DNA of 64,000 nt. Origin: Taeniopygia guttata (Eukaryota > Chordata > Aves > Passeriformes > Estrildidae). The translations under genes were made by a program, and so were the position numbers. Below the pieces are notes generated by a model. It ran no database searches, was not told where the DNA came from, and saw nothing but the letters and a program-made list of their open reading frames with translations. This document shows, one piece after another, positions 27,200-37,725 of this stretch (its first letter is position 1; each line of letters begins with the position of its first letter). The DNA lies in the NCBI RefSeq assembly GCF_048771995.1, contig NC_133060.1, positions 4,273,501 to 4,337,500 of the forward strand, given 5' to 3'.

Positions 27200-29960
27200 T
27201 GTGGGCTGGGAGAGACCGGGGGGCCCTGGGGACAGCAGGGACCCCTTGGGGACAACGGGACCCCCTAGGGACACTGGGACCCCTCCGGGATGGGCCTGGG
27301 GCCTTTGGGGACCTCGACTACCCTGCCAGGACCCAACGGCCCCTCAGGACCCTGAACTGGGAGGGACTGGGAGGGACTGGGCTGTCCTCAGCGATGTCCC
27401 CATTGTCCCCATGTCTGTCCCCAGCTGTACTGGGCGCTGTGGGTGGTACGGGGGACACCCTTGGGACACTTTGGGGGGTGTTTGGGACACCTTCGGGGGG
27501 TGTTGGGGACACCTTTGGGGCACTTTGGGAACAGTTTGGGAGCCCTTGGGGACACTGGGAAGGGTTGAGGACAGTTTGGGGACACTTTGGGAGCTCTTGG
27601 GGGCACTGGGAAGGGTTGACGACAGTTTGGGGACACTTTGGAGTGTTGGGGACACCTCGGGGACACCTCGGGGGAACTGGGGACATTCCTGGGACATTCC
27701 TGGGACATGTGGAGGAATCTCGGGGCCACCTGAAGGGCATTGAGGGGGTTGGGGACACCAAGGAACCTCCTTGGGGACATCGGGGACTCTTTGGGGACCC
27801 TCTGGTGGTTGTGGGGGCTTTGGGGACATTGGGGGCTGGGCAGGGACAAAGTGACACCGAGCCAGGGCTGGGGCAGAGCCGTGACATCATCACCATCACT
27901 GTGACGTCATCACCATCATAGTGACATCACCACCACCACAGTGACATCATCTCTGTCCCCACAGTGCCACCGCTCCCTGATGATGTCACCTGTGTCCGCA
28001 GTGATGTCACCGGTGTGCCCAGAGGGGCGCTGGCACCGCGGGGTCCCCGATGTCCCCAAGGATGGCGGCACCGAGGGCCTGGAGCTGCGTCACCATTGGG
28101 GCCAGGGACACTGCGGGGACACGTTGGGGACACTTTGGGGACACATTGAGGGAACACTGAAGGCACTGGGGACGTTGAGTGACATCTGGGGACACTCAGG
28201 GACACTCTGGGGACACTGAGGGACATCTGGGGACACTTTGGGGACAGTGAAGGGACACCTGGGACACAGCTGGGAGCTTTTAGAGGACTTTGGGAAGGAC
28301 ATTTGGGGCCATTGGGGACACTCAGGGACATTTTTAGGGACACTGGGGACACATTGAAGGACACTGAGGGATCCTTTGGGGACATTTAGGGACACTCAGG
28401 GACACACTTGGGAACACACTGGGAAATATGTGGGGACATTCAGTGACACTGAGAGGACACTGGGGACATTTGGGACAGGTTTAGGGACACTTTGGGGACA
28501 CATTTGGGGACATTGGGGGAACATTTGGGGACACAATTGGGGACACACCCACCTGTGCCTGGGCGTGGCCGGGTCCTGTCCCTGCCCTTGGTGGCCTGGG
28601 GGGGACACGAGGGTGACAGCCTGGGGACAGAGCCACCCCCGGTGTCTCCTCGTTGCCACCCTGTCACTTGCTCCGATGTCACCTGCGGGGCCACCGCGCT
28701 GGGGACAGAGGGGACACAGAAGGGACAGGGAAGGGACAGAGCCGCTGTGTGACCACCGGGTCAGCGCTGTCCCCAGGGCCACCCCTGATGTCACCTGTGC
28801 CACCCCAGTGTTCCCAGGGCCACCCTGGTGGCACTCACCACTGTCCCCAGTGTCCACAATGCCAGACCCCCAGTGTCCCCAGTGCCACCCTGATGTCACC
28901 TGTGCCACCCCCAGTGCCCCCAGTGTCACTCACCCGCTGTCCCCAGAGCCACCCCCCAACGTCCCCAGGGCCCCAATGATCCCAGGGCACCCCTGGTGTC
29001 CCCTGGGTCACCCTGATGTCCCCAGTGCCACCTCCCGGTGTCACTCACCCGCTGTCCCCTGCTGTCCCCTCTGGCTCCCACTGCCATCGGAGCCGCCCCG
29101 AGGCCACCAGCACTGGGGACAGAGGGGACACTGGGACAGGGACGGCGGGTACAGCCACCACACTATCCTCACAGTGTCCCCAGCCTCTCCTAAGGTGTCC
29201 CAAAGTGTCCCCAAGGGGTTCCAGGAATGTCCCAACCCCCCAAAGCGTCCCCAAAGTGTCCCCAACCCCCCAAACCATTCCCAATGTCCCCAACAGGCCC
29301 AAAGTGTCCCCAGTGTCCCCGCAATGTCCCCAAACTGTCCCAAATGTCCCGAGAATGTCAACTCCCCCAAAGTGTCCTCAAGGTGTCCCCAACCCTTCTC
29401 AGGTGTCCCCAGGTGTCCCAGATTCTCTTTGAACACCTCCAAAGTGTCCCCAAAGTGTCTCCACCACCTGCAATGTCCCCAGTGTGTCCCCAAAATCCCC
29501 CAAAAGTGTCCCCAGTCCTCCCCCAATGCCTCCAAAGTGTCCCCAAGGTGTCCCCACCCCCCCCGACTGCCCCCAGACTATCCCCAGAGTGTCCCCAGTC
29601 CTGACAAAGTGTCCCCAAGGTGTGCCCAGGTGTCCCCAAAGTGTCCCCAGTCCTCCCACAAAGCCTCCAAAGTGTCCCTGCAGTGTCCCAAGTGTCCCTG
29701 CAGTGTCCCCGCAGTGTCCCAGCTGTCCCTGCAGTGTCCCAGCTGTCCCTGCAGTGTCCCTCAGTGTCCCTGCAGTGTCCCTCAGTGTCCCCGCAGTGTC
29801 CCCGCAGTGTCCCTCAGTGTCCCCGCAGTGTCCCAGCTGTCCCCGCAGTGTCCCAGCTGTCCCCGCAGTGTCCCCGCAGTGTCCCAGCTGTCCCCACAGT
29901 GTCCCCACAGTGTCCCCACAGTGTCCCAGCTGTCCCCGCTGTGTCCCCCCCAGTGTCCCC
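27200..29960. repeat. 'ggggacactttggggacac' / 'gtccccgcagtgtccc' minisatellites
   Basis: 27220-27830 and 28090-28550 are G-rich-strand repeats of 'gggacactttgggga'. 29140-29690 is the same in complement ('ccccaaagtgtcccc'). 29690-29960 is 'tgtccccgcagtgtcccagc'. The change from G-rich to C-rich strand near 28.6-29.1 kb makes the block roughly an inverted repeat of minisatellite. Frames up to 551 aa on either strand (for example 28376-30031) are Ser/Cys/Pro or Gly/Thr/Leu repeats and not genes. Less repetitive islands at 27960-28085 and 28550-28760 could hide exons (acceptor-like 'tctgtccccacag' before 27965), but nothing is recognised. Confidence 0.8.
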
Positions 29961-29964
29961 TCGG

Positions 29965-30127
29965 CACTCCCGGAGCCGGAGCGGAGCCACCCCCTCGCTG
30001 CCAGGCTGGGCCGCGCCCGCTGGGGCCCTGAGCCCCTGGGAGCGACCCCAGCCCCAAAACAGCCCAGGCTGTGCTGTCAGCAAAGGCCTTGGCAAGGGAG
30101 GAGCACAGGGTCTCCTGGCCAGCTGAT
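29965..30127. other. Short non-repetitive CpG-rich island, no gene seen
   Basis: 'cggcactcccggagccggagcggagcc' then 'ccaggctgtgctgtcagcaaagg'. It separates the minisatellite block from the simple repeat. No function assigned. Confidence 0.3.
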
Positions 30128-30590
30128 TTACATCAAGAAACACCCCAAAACACCCCAAATACGCCCCAAAATAACCCAAATACAACCCAGAAACACCCCA
30201 AAATAACCCAAATACACCCCCAAAAACCCAAAACAACCCAAAATAACAAAAAAAACCAACCCAGAAACATCCCAAAACACCCCAAAATAGCCCCAAAACA
30301 CCCCAAAATAACCCAAATACAGCCAAAATAACCCAAATACACCCCAAAATAACTCAAAAACAACCCAGAAACACCCCAAAACACCCCAAAATAACCCAAA
30401 ACCCAAAATAACCAAAAAACAACCCAGAAACATCCCAAAATAGCCCAAAAACACCCCAAAAATAACCCAAAGACACCCCCAAAATAACCCAAAAACACCC
30501 CAGAAACACCCCAAAACACCCCAGAAACACCCCAAAAATAACATAAGAACACCCCAAAAATAACCCAAAAATAACCCCATGGATGGGTTT
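30128..30590. repeat. 'aacaccccaaaataacccaaa' simple repeat
   Basis: A-rich/C-rich units of about 10-20 bp (caccccaaaataacccaaatac) without interruption. The Trp/Phe/Gly-rich minus-strand frames are artefacts. Confidence 0.95.
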
Positions 30591-30718
30591 GGGGTGGGTT
30601 TGAGATTTGCGATTGGGGTGGATTTTTATGGGATTTTGGGATTTTTGGGATGGGTTTTGATGGGATTTGTAGGGTTTTTGGGATAGGATCTTATGGGATT
30701 CATGGCAATTTTGGGATG

Positions 30719-31074
30719 TGTGGTAGGTAAGGGACAGGCGAGTGGAAGATCACGGGATGTTACGGAAAGATAGACCCCTCCCCTTCTCTCTTCCCCACGT
30801 TAGCTATTAACCCCAGAAGCCCCAGAAGCATGTAGCCACACCTGCCCTGGTAAATTTCCACTCCCGACTAACCCCTGAGACCCCCCAACCCCCCTCTGAC
30901 GTAGCAAAAACCCCCAAGACTATTTAAACCCACGAGATAGGATAATAAAGGCTTTTCGACCGTCTGCCACATTGGTGTATGCGTGTGTTGATTAGCCCGA
31001 GCGGCCTGGAGAGGCCAGGCCGCCGTGCTGCCTTGCCTGAACCAGGTCACACGTTGCCCCTTTTAAAGGCAACA
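30719..31074 (+). repeat. 5' LTR of the ERVK-like provirus
   Basis: U3 begins TGTGGTAGGTAAGG. A TATTTAA-type box is at 30922, the poly(A) signal AATAAA near 30945, and the end is CTTTTAAAGGCAACA. It aligns throughout with 34881-35237. Confidence 0.92.
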
Positions 31075-31077
31075 TAC

Positions 31078-31095
31078 TGGTGCCGAAACCTGGGA
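31078..31095 (+). other. Primer binding site, tRNA-Phe type
   Basis: TGGTGCCGAAACCTGGGA starts 3 bases after the LTR. It differs by one base from the site at 1215-1232. Confidence 0.75.
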
Positions 31096-31238
31096 GAAAA
31101 GAAGAAAAAAAAAAAAAAAAAAAAAAAAAAGGGAAAAATTCCCCCGGCGGACGGGATACACCTGGACAGGAGCAGCGGCCGGAACGGTCAAACCGTATCT
31201 AGGCGCAAGGGGAGACGTCCCCAGGATCCGCGAGCGTC

Positions 31239-32735
31239 ATGGACAGCGTCGCATGGGTCGTGAGTATGAAGCAATGGAGTATTGAGTTTAAGCTCAGGGA
31301 CTTTTATCTTGCTATAGCAAGGCTGCCTGAGCTTGGAGCAACCGAATGCTCAGTGGATGCCATGCATCCGGGAATATGGGAACAGTGTACAGCCACGCTG
31401 GCCGGGGAAACGAAATCCTCAGGCAGTGGCGAGAGCGTTACGGCACGGGGCAAGGTAGAAAAAACCCCGCGCAAGGCAATAGAAAAACAGGAGACGCGGA
31501 GTGCAGCGCGTACGTGTTTATTAGTTAGACCCGGGCTCGGGACGGGGGCGAAAGCGCAGACCGTCCCTGAAGGAGATCCGCCCGGGAACGGAGACCCGGG
31601 GGGGCACAGCGCGGCACCCCCTTCCCCGGATCAGAGCCCAGCCCGGCCCCGCCGCGGAGCGGAGCCCAGCCCGGCACAGGGGAGCGCTGCCGCCGGAGCC
31701 TGGAGCGGCGCGTTCCGAGCAGCGCAGCCCCGCTCCCGCCGGGACCCGGACCCGGCCGCAGCTCCGCGCCGCTTCCCCGCCGGCACGCCGAGCGGAGCGG
31801 CGCCAAACCCCGCCGCGGAAGCCCCTCGAAGAACCCCCGCCGCGGAAAACCCCCAAAAAACCCCCGCCGCAAAAAAACCCCGAGAAACCACGGCTTCCCA
31901 ATCCGTCCCGCCGCCGCCGCCGGTCCGCGATCCGTTGTCAGAGACGCAGCGGCGCGCAGAGCGCTTCTGGCGGGAGCTGGCAGGAGAAGCCAGAATCGCG
32001 GAAGCTGCGTCTTGGGAGAAAGCCCCGGCAGCGTGGCCATGCTGCCGCCTTGAAAATGGCGCCAAGTGCCGTGGAGGGGGGCGGGGCCCGGGTAATCTTG
32101 GCGCGAAAACTCGGAAACCGCGCGATTTCAGGGGCGCGTGTGCGCGGGAGAAAGAGGCGGAGAGCGGCAGAGGGCAGAGAGCCAATCAGCGGCCGCGCCG
32201 GGCGCCGCCACCATATAAGAGAGAAACCACCCCCTGCGGGGGGCGCGGCGAGCCGGGGGGGCGGGAGCGGCCCCTCCCCCGCGGGGAGGAGCGAGCTCGG
32301 GGCCGGACAAAACGGCGCGGAGCCCCAGAAGTGCCCTGGCATTTGACTTCCGGTGCGGAGCCTGGCGACAGCTCTGCCGGCTCCTCCGAGCTGGCGGGGG
32401 CCAGCCGGGACTCCGAAACCAAAGAAACGGAACCAGCACAGTTTAAAACAAAACCGAATAGAGTTCTAAGCCGCACCGAAAAGCGGTCACAATCGCTAAG
32501 GAATGTGGTTCCCAGCCCCCGGAAACACGGAACGGGGGGGGGGGGGGGGGGGGCGCGCGGGCGAACTCAGCCTCCTCCCACCGCAAGCAGCGCCTGTGCC
32601 GCAGAGTCAGCAGGAGACGCCCCGATACGGGACCCCTGGGTAACCCTAGCCATGAAAGTGGGGAGAGAGCCCCCGGGGGTGTGGGGGACGTGCTGCCTCT
32701 GTGGCAGTCGGGACCCCCACGTGATGACACTATGA
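31239..32735 (+). CDS. gag N-terminal remnant (matrix-like), frame runs into the deletion junction
   Basis: The 498-aa frame starts MDSVAWVVSMKQWSIEFKLR and continues through LYLAIARLPELGATE-like matrix sequence and a Pro/Ala/Arg-rich linker (GC-rich, about residues 100-240). It is homologous to the gag start at 1-1104 (minus strand). After about residue 430 it passes the poly-G run (32537-32553) and ends in about 60 residues of non-gag sequence that belongs to the region just before env (a CCLCGSRDPHV end). Capsid and nucleocapsid are missing, so no particle protein can be made. Initiation at MDSV is supported by conservation with the other copy. The open frame may simply not yet have been hit by stops. 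Confidence 0.6.
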   Translation: MDSVAWVVSMKQWSIEFKLRDFYLAIARLPELGATECSVDAMHPGIWEQCTATLAGETKSSGSGESVTARGKVEKTPRKAIEKQETRSAARTCLLVRPGLGTGAKAQTVPEGDPPGNGDPGGHSAAPPSPDQSPARPRRGAEPSPAQGSAAAGAWSGAFRAAQPRSRRDPDPAAAPRRFPAGTPSGAAPNPAAEAPRRTPAAENPQKTPAAKKPRETTASQSVPPPPPVRDPLSETQRRAERFWRELAGEARIAEAASWEKAPAAWPCCRLENGAKCRGGGRGPGNLGAKTRKPRDFRGACAREKEAESGRGQRANQRPRRAPPPYKRETTPCGGRGEPGGRERPLPRGEERARGRTKRRGAPEVPWHLTSGAEPGDSSAGSSELAGASRDSETKETEPAQFKTKPNRVLSRTEKRSQSLRNVVPSPRKHGTGGGGGGARGRTQPPPTASSACAAESAGDAPIRDPWVTLAMKVGREPPGVWGTCCLCGSRDPHVMTL

Positions 32736-32792
32736 GAGCCACTGCTGCACACCCACTGCTACCAATCAAACCTGACCCTCAAAACAGAACTA

Positions 32793-34619
32793 ATGAGAAG
32801 CTGTGAGTCTTGTTTGCAGGACACGCTCGTGGACCGTCCCCGTGACACACACACCCCTGCCCCAGAGAGAGATGATGGACCACCAAGCCACCAGACAGAA
32901 CCTGAGCATCCCACGGCGGTGAGACCCAGACTTGCGCAATGTCTTTGTGCAATCCTGCTGGTGGGGCTTGTGGCCGGGGGGCAAGCCGACCCAGGCCACT
33001 ACCCTCACCAGCCGTTCAGATGGGTCATGCAACATCTTTCAAGTGACAAGGTGTTCAAAGAGGTCACCACCGCAAACGCTCCATCCTTCGTATTCCACAT
33101 AGCCGATCTGTTTCCAGGGCAACCGAAACTACGGCCCTCAAGCCCACACATCATACTCATGTACATATCTTACTGGTGCCCAGCGTCCAACCCAGGGAAA
33201 AGGTACTGTGACTACCCGGGGTGGGGACATTGTGGATATTGGGGCTGCAAAACCATTGTTACAGATGCCAGACCATGGGAAGACGGGTGGCAACCGCAGG
33301 AGCCCGACAAATTCTTACAGTTCACCTGGGCACCCTTTGGCTGCGGAGACCACAATGCACAGCCTAGACTACGGGGATGCGTAAGTTATAACATGACTGT
33401 CCTACAGCCAGATCACCCTAGCTGGGCCATGGGTAGAACATGGACAGTGGTCCTCAGAGGACCGAAAAGGTGGGTGAATGTGAGAATTATCAGGCTCCAG
33501 CCGCCAGCACCTCGACCAGTGGGACCCAACAAAATTTTTAAGAATGTGCTGAGAGGGAAAAACACAACCCACCCCAAAACCCTGACCCCAAAAGCCACTG
33601 ACACCCCGACCAGCCTTGCAGATACCCCCCAGATAGGCCGCACGGCTGAGTCAGACCCAAACCCAATCTTTCGTATGCTAGAAGCTACCTTTCTAACCCT
33701 AAACGAAACCAAACCGAACCTAACTAACTCCTGTTGGCTTTGCTATGATATCAAACCCCCTTTTTATGAAGGCATTGCTTTGGACACCCCCTTCAGTTAC
33801 TCCACAGCCAGTGCCCCCCACCAGTGCAGATGGGACACTCCCCACAGAGGAATCACCCTGAGTCAAATCACAGGACAGGGCAGATGTTTTGGGAATGCAA
33901 CCTTAGCAAAGCAGAAAGGCAACTTCTGCACCAAAGTTGTCAAACCCAACAGAAAAACTAACAAGTGGGTGATCCCATCTGCATCTGGAATGTGGGTTTG
34001 CCAAAGGTCCGGAGTGAGTCCTTGTGTGTTCCTTGCCAAATTCAATGACTCTACCGATTTCTGTGTCCAAGTTCTGATTGTCCCCAGGGTCTTGTACCAC
34101 TCAGACGAAGAGATATACCATCTTCTCAAGGAACCTAACAGACTCCACAAAAGGGAAATCATCACAGGTATAACTATCGCAATGCTGCTCGGCTTGGGAG
34201 CAGCTGGCACAGCCACGGGTGTCTCAGCCATCGCAACCCAGCAGCATGGACTCTCTCAGCTGCAAATGACCATCGACGAGGACCTGCAGAGGATCGAGAA
34301 GTCCATCTCCTATTTAGAGAAATCAGTCTCTTCGCTTTCAGAAGTGGTCTTACAAAATAGGCGGGGTCTGGACCTTTTGTTCATGCAGCAGGGAGGACTG
34401 TGCGCAGCCTTGAAAGAGGAATGCTGCTTTTACGCAGATCATACGGGAGTCGTTAAAGACTCCATGGCAGAACTCCGAGACAGACTGGCTCAGAGAAAGA
34501 GAGACAGGGAGACCCAGCAGAGCTGGTTTGAATCCTGGTTCAATCAATCACCTTGGCTCACCACTTTAATTTCCGCCCTGGTAGGTCCACTGGCAATACT
34601 GCTTTGGCTATTACCATAG
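32793..34619 (+). CDS. env: gamma-type retroviral envelope, long open frame with truncated tail (608 aa)
   Basis: Envelope precursor: surface subunit, then transmembrane subunit. The signal peptide is about residues 46-66 (LAQCLCAILLVGLVAGGQA), after a long charged leader. The surface subunit has several N-glycosylation sites (NMTV, NTTH, NETK, NLTN, NATL, NDST) and the CWLC isomerase motif of gamma-type envelopes (about residue 316). The cleavage region is LHKREI (about 450), followed by a fusion-peptide-like ITGITIAMLLGLGAAGTATG. The transmembrane subunit has a heptad region, LQNRRGLDLLFMQQ, the CX6CC motif (CAALKEECC) and a membrane anchor near the end (TTLISALVGPLAILLWLLP). The frame stops at 34617-34619, directly after the anchor. 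The sequence that looks like the cytoplasmic tail lies just downstream in another frame, so a small indel near 34610 has removed it. As an old genomic copy it has no pol. Whether it is expressed is unknown. A gamma-type env on a betaretrovirus-like body is known in type-D viruses. Confidence 0.88.
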   Translation: MRSCESCLQDTLVDRPRDTHTPAPERDDGPPSHQTEPEHPTAVRPRLAQCLCAILLVGLVAGGQADPGHYPHQPFRWVMQHLSSDKVFKEVTTANAPSFVFHIADLFPGQPKLRPSSPHIILMYISYWCPASNPGKRYCDYPGWGHCGYWGCKTIVTDARPWEDGWQPQEPDKFLQFTWAPFGCGDHNAQPRLRGCVSYNMTVLQPDHPSWAMGRTWTVVLRGPKRWVNVRIIRLQPPAPRPVGPNKIFKNVLRGKNTTHPKTLTPKATDTPTSLADTPQIGRTAESDPNPIFRMLEATFLTLNETKPNLTNSCWLCYDIKPPFYEGIALDTPFSYSTASAPHQCRWDTPHRGITLSQITGQGRCFGNATLAKQKGNFCTKVVKPNRKTNKWVIPSASGMWVCQRSGVSPCVFLAKFNDSTDFCVQVLIVPRVLYHSDEEIYHLLKEPNRLHKREIITGITIAMLLGLGAAGTATGVSAIATQQHGLSQLQMTIDEDLQRIEKSISYLEKSVSSLSEVVLQNRRGLDLLFMQQGGLCAALKEECCFYADHTGVVKDSMAELRDRLAQRKRDRETQQSWFESWFNQSPWLTTLISALVGPLAILLWLLP

Positions 34620-34880
34620 GACCATGCCTGCTGAACAAACTAGTCTCGTTTGTTCAGGCCCGTCTGGAAAGGGCAAACATTCTGTTCATAGGCCACCAAC
34701 AAATGCTGTAAACCAAAAAACTGCAAACACAGTCAGTAGCTAAAGCCTTCAACACCTGCCTTGAAAAATTTACCCAGATTTACCAAACCACTCTTTCCTT
34801 AACGAGTTGCAAGTTTGTACCTCACTCCAGTGCCTATATCTACGACTACCTCATTTTGTATGTGATAAGGAGGGGGGAGA

Positions 34881-35237
34881 TGTGGTAGGTAAGGGACAGG
34901 CGAAGCGGAAGACCACGCGATGTCACGGAAAGATAGACCCCTCCCCCTCTCTCTTCCCCACTTATCTATTAACCCCTGAAGCCCCAGAAGCATGTAGCCA
35001 CACCTGCCCCGGTAAATTTCCACTCCCGACTAACCCCTGAGACCCCCCAACCCCCCTCTGACGTAGCAAAGACCCCCAAGACTATTTAAACCCACGAGAT
35101 GAGATAATAAAGGCTTTTCGACCGTCTGCCACATTGGTATCTGCGTGTGTTGATCAGCCCGAGTGGCCTGGGCGAGACCAGGCCGCCGTGCTGCCTCACC
35201 TGAACCAGGTCGCACGTTGCCCCTTATAAAGGCAACA
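34881..35237 (+). repeat. 3' LTR of the ERVK-like provirus
   Basis: Begins TGTGGTAGG after the purine tract aaggagggggga and ends CCCTTATAAAGGCAACA. Multiple substitutions relative to the 5' LTR. Confidence 0.92.
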
Positions 35238-36137
35238 TATATGGGGTGATATTTCTTCGAGTTATTAAGGCTTATGCCCACAGAAGGCCCTGTGGGGCAG
35301 GCATGGCTGCAGGCTGGATGGTTGGAGGTCAGCTGTGGGGGTGAGAGGCAGTTATTGGGATGAACGTGTGGACAGCAATGAATTGGAACCTAACTGGGTG
35401 ATAGGACATGTGTACAGCAGCACTGCAGCTGAGCCAGCCAATCAGTGCCGTTAATCTGTTGAGTTCTGGTTGTGTCAGGTTGAGATTAAAGGTATAAACA
35501 AGGAGTGATTTCAACAATATAGTGATCCCTTCTGATGCGTAAGGGGATCCGTGTCTCTTTGTTCCCCATTGCTACACCTCAGTGTTGTGTGAAAGTGTGA
35601 ATGGGAAAGGAGGAGAGTGGGAAGTGAATGTTTACGTCCTGTGTCTTCTGTGATTGATGGGTTTAACTGTTGAGTGAGAGATGAACTGCAGATGTACTGA
35701 GGCACAAAACAAACAAGGAGCTTCAATAGGTGCTTCCACTTTTCAGGTGACCGAGGTGGAGAGGGAAAAGCAAAGTGTTTGTTGTCTATGTGAATACAAT
35801 TTTTAATAAAGATTTTGTGTGGACTGAGATGTGAACATTGGGTATGGTGTGAGTGTAAGATCTGTCATGAGAGGTGGCATTGCACACCCACACAAAGAGT
35901 GCCTGGTGCAAGGACTATGAAAAAGTGGAACTGCGAGCCAGGAATCTGGCATTAATTCTTTAAAATTTCTGTAGGAAATAGTGTGTGGGAAAACGTCATT
36001 TAGTTCCCCGAGCCTAAACAATACCTGAGGAGGACTGGGAAAATATGTGTGAAAGGAGTAGACAGAATTGCTTGGAAGTTAAGAAAGAAGGAAAAAAAAA
36101 GGTGTGCGGACCGTGCTGGTGCCTGGATAATGTGAGA
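35238..36137 (+). other. ERV1 5' region: LTR-like and leader, no intact boundaries
   Basis: Contains a 'cagccaatcagtgcc' CCAAT box (35440), 'ttgttccccattgctacacc' and AATAAA at 35805-35810, then AT-rich sequence leading to the gag start at 36138. Probably the degraded LTR and leader of the gag remnant that follows. LTR ends and primer site could not be fixed. Confidence 0.4.
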
Positions 36138-37600
36138 AAATGGGACTCAAAGCAAACAAGGAGAAAACCCCCAGGGAAAAGGAGAGCAGGGAAACACTGA
36201 TGGATACTCCTCCAGATAGCCTCCTGGGAATAAAATTGGCACAGAAGGAACATAACCCTGACAAAAAGAATAAAAATAAAATCAAAACTATACATTATTA
36301 TATGAGAAACTAGACTAATCAGGAGATAAGATCTGATCATTCATCATTGATCTGGCCAAAATGAGTTCCTTTGAGGGGTGGATATGCCAACTTTGAATAT
36401 TCATGTGAATGCCAAAGAACCAGTCAGTCAGGAAAAAAGTGACTCTGCTGCCACTTGGAAGGGCGAGGCTTCCCTGGGGGAGACCAACGTATTTAAATTA
36501 AAAGAAATGAAACCTGGGACCCCTTAGAGTATCTGCCCCCACCGTATCTGCAGGCAGCCCCTGCACCCCCTGCACCCCCTGATGGACCCAGCCAGAATAC
36601 CTGGAGCAGAGCATCCAGTGAGAGGAATGGAAAAATGAGATCCAAGCAGTGGCACTAACCCCCTCTGGGAAGTGCCATTGGGAGGGGCACACGGGGAATC
36701 AGGTTTGTGACTGTCCCACTTAATTCCACTTAAGTGAGAGCATTTAAAAAGGAATTAAAAGTTCTGCTAGAAGATCCTATCAGGTTAGCAGAACAAGTAG
36801 ACCAATTTTTGGAACCCAGTGTTTATACCTGGGACGAAGTGCAATCTGTAATAAACAGCCAAGGAAAGACAAATGATCTGAGCAGCAGGGATGTGCATTT
36901 GGGAGAGGGAACATGCATCCCATGGGCCGCTGGGGAGAAGAAAATGCCCTTGCAATGCCCTAATTGGGATCACCTTAACCCCAGGGGAAGGCAGAACATG
37001 GAAGATTATAGAGCATTAATTGTCAGGGGCATTAGGGAGGCTGCTCCAACAACTCAGAACACCCACAAGGCATTTGCTGAACAACAAAAGAAGGATGAGA
37101 CTCCACCTGAATGGCTGGAGAGGTTAAAAAGAAATACGAGACAATACTCGGGTGTAGACTGATACAATAGCTGGACAAGCTTTATTGAAGATAAACTTTG
37201 TCACTCATGCTGGGCTGGATATAAGGAGAAGCTCGAAAGGGAATGCCAGGATAAGGGGTTGAATGACCTGTTAAAAGAAGCCCAGAAGGTCAGTGTATGG
37301 TGGGATGAGGAGAAAGCCATGGGGAAAGGGAAAAGAATGGTAGCCGCTATTGCCGAGGGGAACCAGACGTGCAAGGACCCACCCCCAGAGGGAAGTGAGC
37401 CCCTGTCAGGGCAAGGCAAGCAGGAGTAGGGGGAGGATAATGGGAACAGAGCTCCCTGGGGGAGGGACCGGGAAAGGGCAATTGAACAACCGAGGCCCAA
37501 TCTGTCAGCAGTCCAGGGAAATTGGGCATCTGAGGTGAAACTGCCCATGGAGGGAAAGGGACCTGAAGGTTTTTGAGGAAGCTTGAGAAATGATCTGCTG
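36138..37600 (+). pseudogene. ERV1 (gammaretrovirus-like) gag remnant: matrix to nucleocapsid region
   Basis: Starts with ATGGGACTCAAAG (a myristoylation-type MG start), a Lys-rich matrix-like piece with stops, then a proline-rich linker near 36530-36600. The capsid frame at 36734-37162 holds LEDPIRLAEQVDQFLEPSVY, TWDEVQSVINSQ, QCPNWDHLNPRGRQNMEDYR, and ALIVRGIREAAPTTQN to PPEWLERLKRNTRQYSGVD, an arrangement typical of gammaretroviral capsid including the major-homology-like stretch. A stop at 37160 and further breaks follow, with a basic tail to about 37430. It ends near 37600 where cluster sequence begins. Not functional. Confidence 0.75.
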
Positions 37601-37725
37601 CACCCACAGTGCAGGAAAGCTGCTTCATCATTCCCCCAAGCTGCAAGAATGGCCCTGAGCGTCCATGTGTGACCCAGAGTGTCCCTGATGATTTCCCCAC
37701 CTTTGATGACCTCACAGCAGTGACA

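Larger units (their letters stand above)
30719..35237 (+). mobile_element. ERVK-like provirus, pol deleted, env retained
   Basis: The 5' LTR is 30719-31074 and the 3' LTR 34881-35237 (about 356 bp each, TGTGGTAGG...GGCAACA, AATAAA near 30945 and 35106). A tRNA-Phe primer site is at 31078-31095, an A-rich tract at 31102-31130, and the purine tract before the 3' LTR is 34868-34880. The interior runs from gag straight to env: capsid, nucleocapsid, protease, RT and integrase are absent, with the junction near the poly-G run at 32537-32553. The LTRs differ at a dozen or more positions, so the insertion is not very recent. The flanks (gggatg left, tatatg right) do not form a target duplication. Confidence 0.9.

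Noticed and set aside
28376-30031. 551-aa open frame
   Set aside because: Ser/Pro/Cys repeats follow the 'tgtcccc' minisatellite; frames of similar length exist on the other strand.
30128-30580. Trp/Phe-rich minus-strand 'membrane protein' frames
   Set aside because: Pure translation of the 'caccccaaaataacc' simple repeat.
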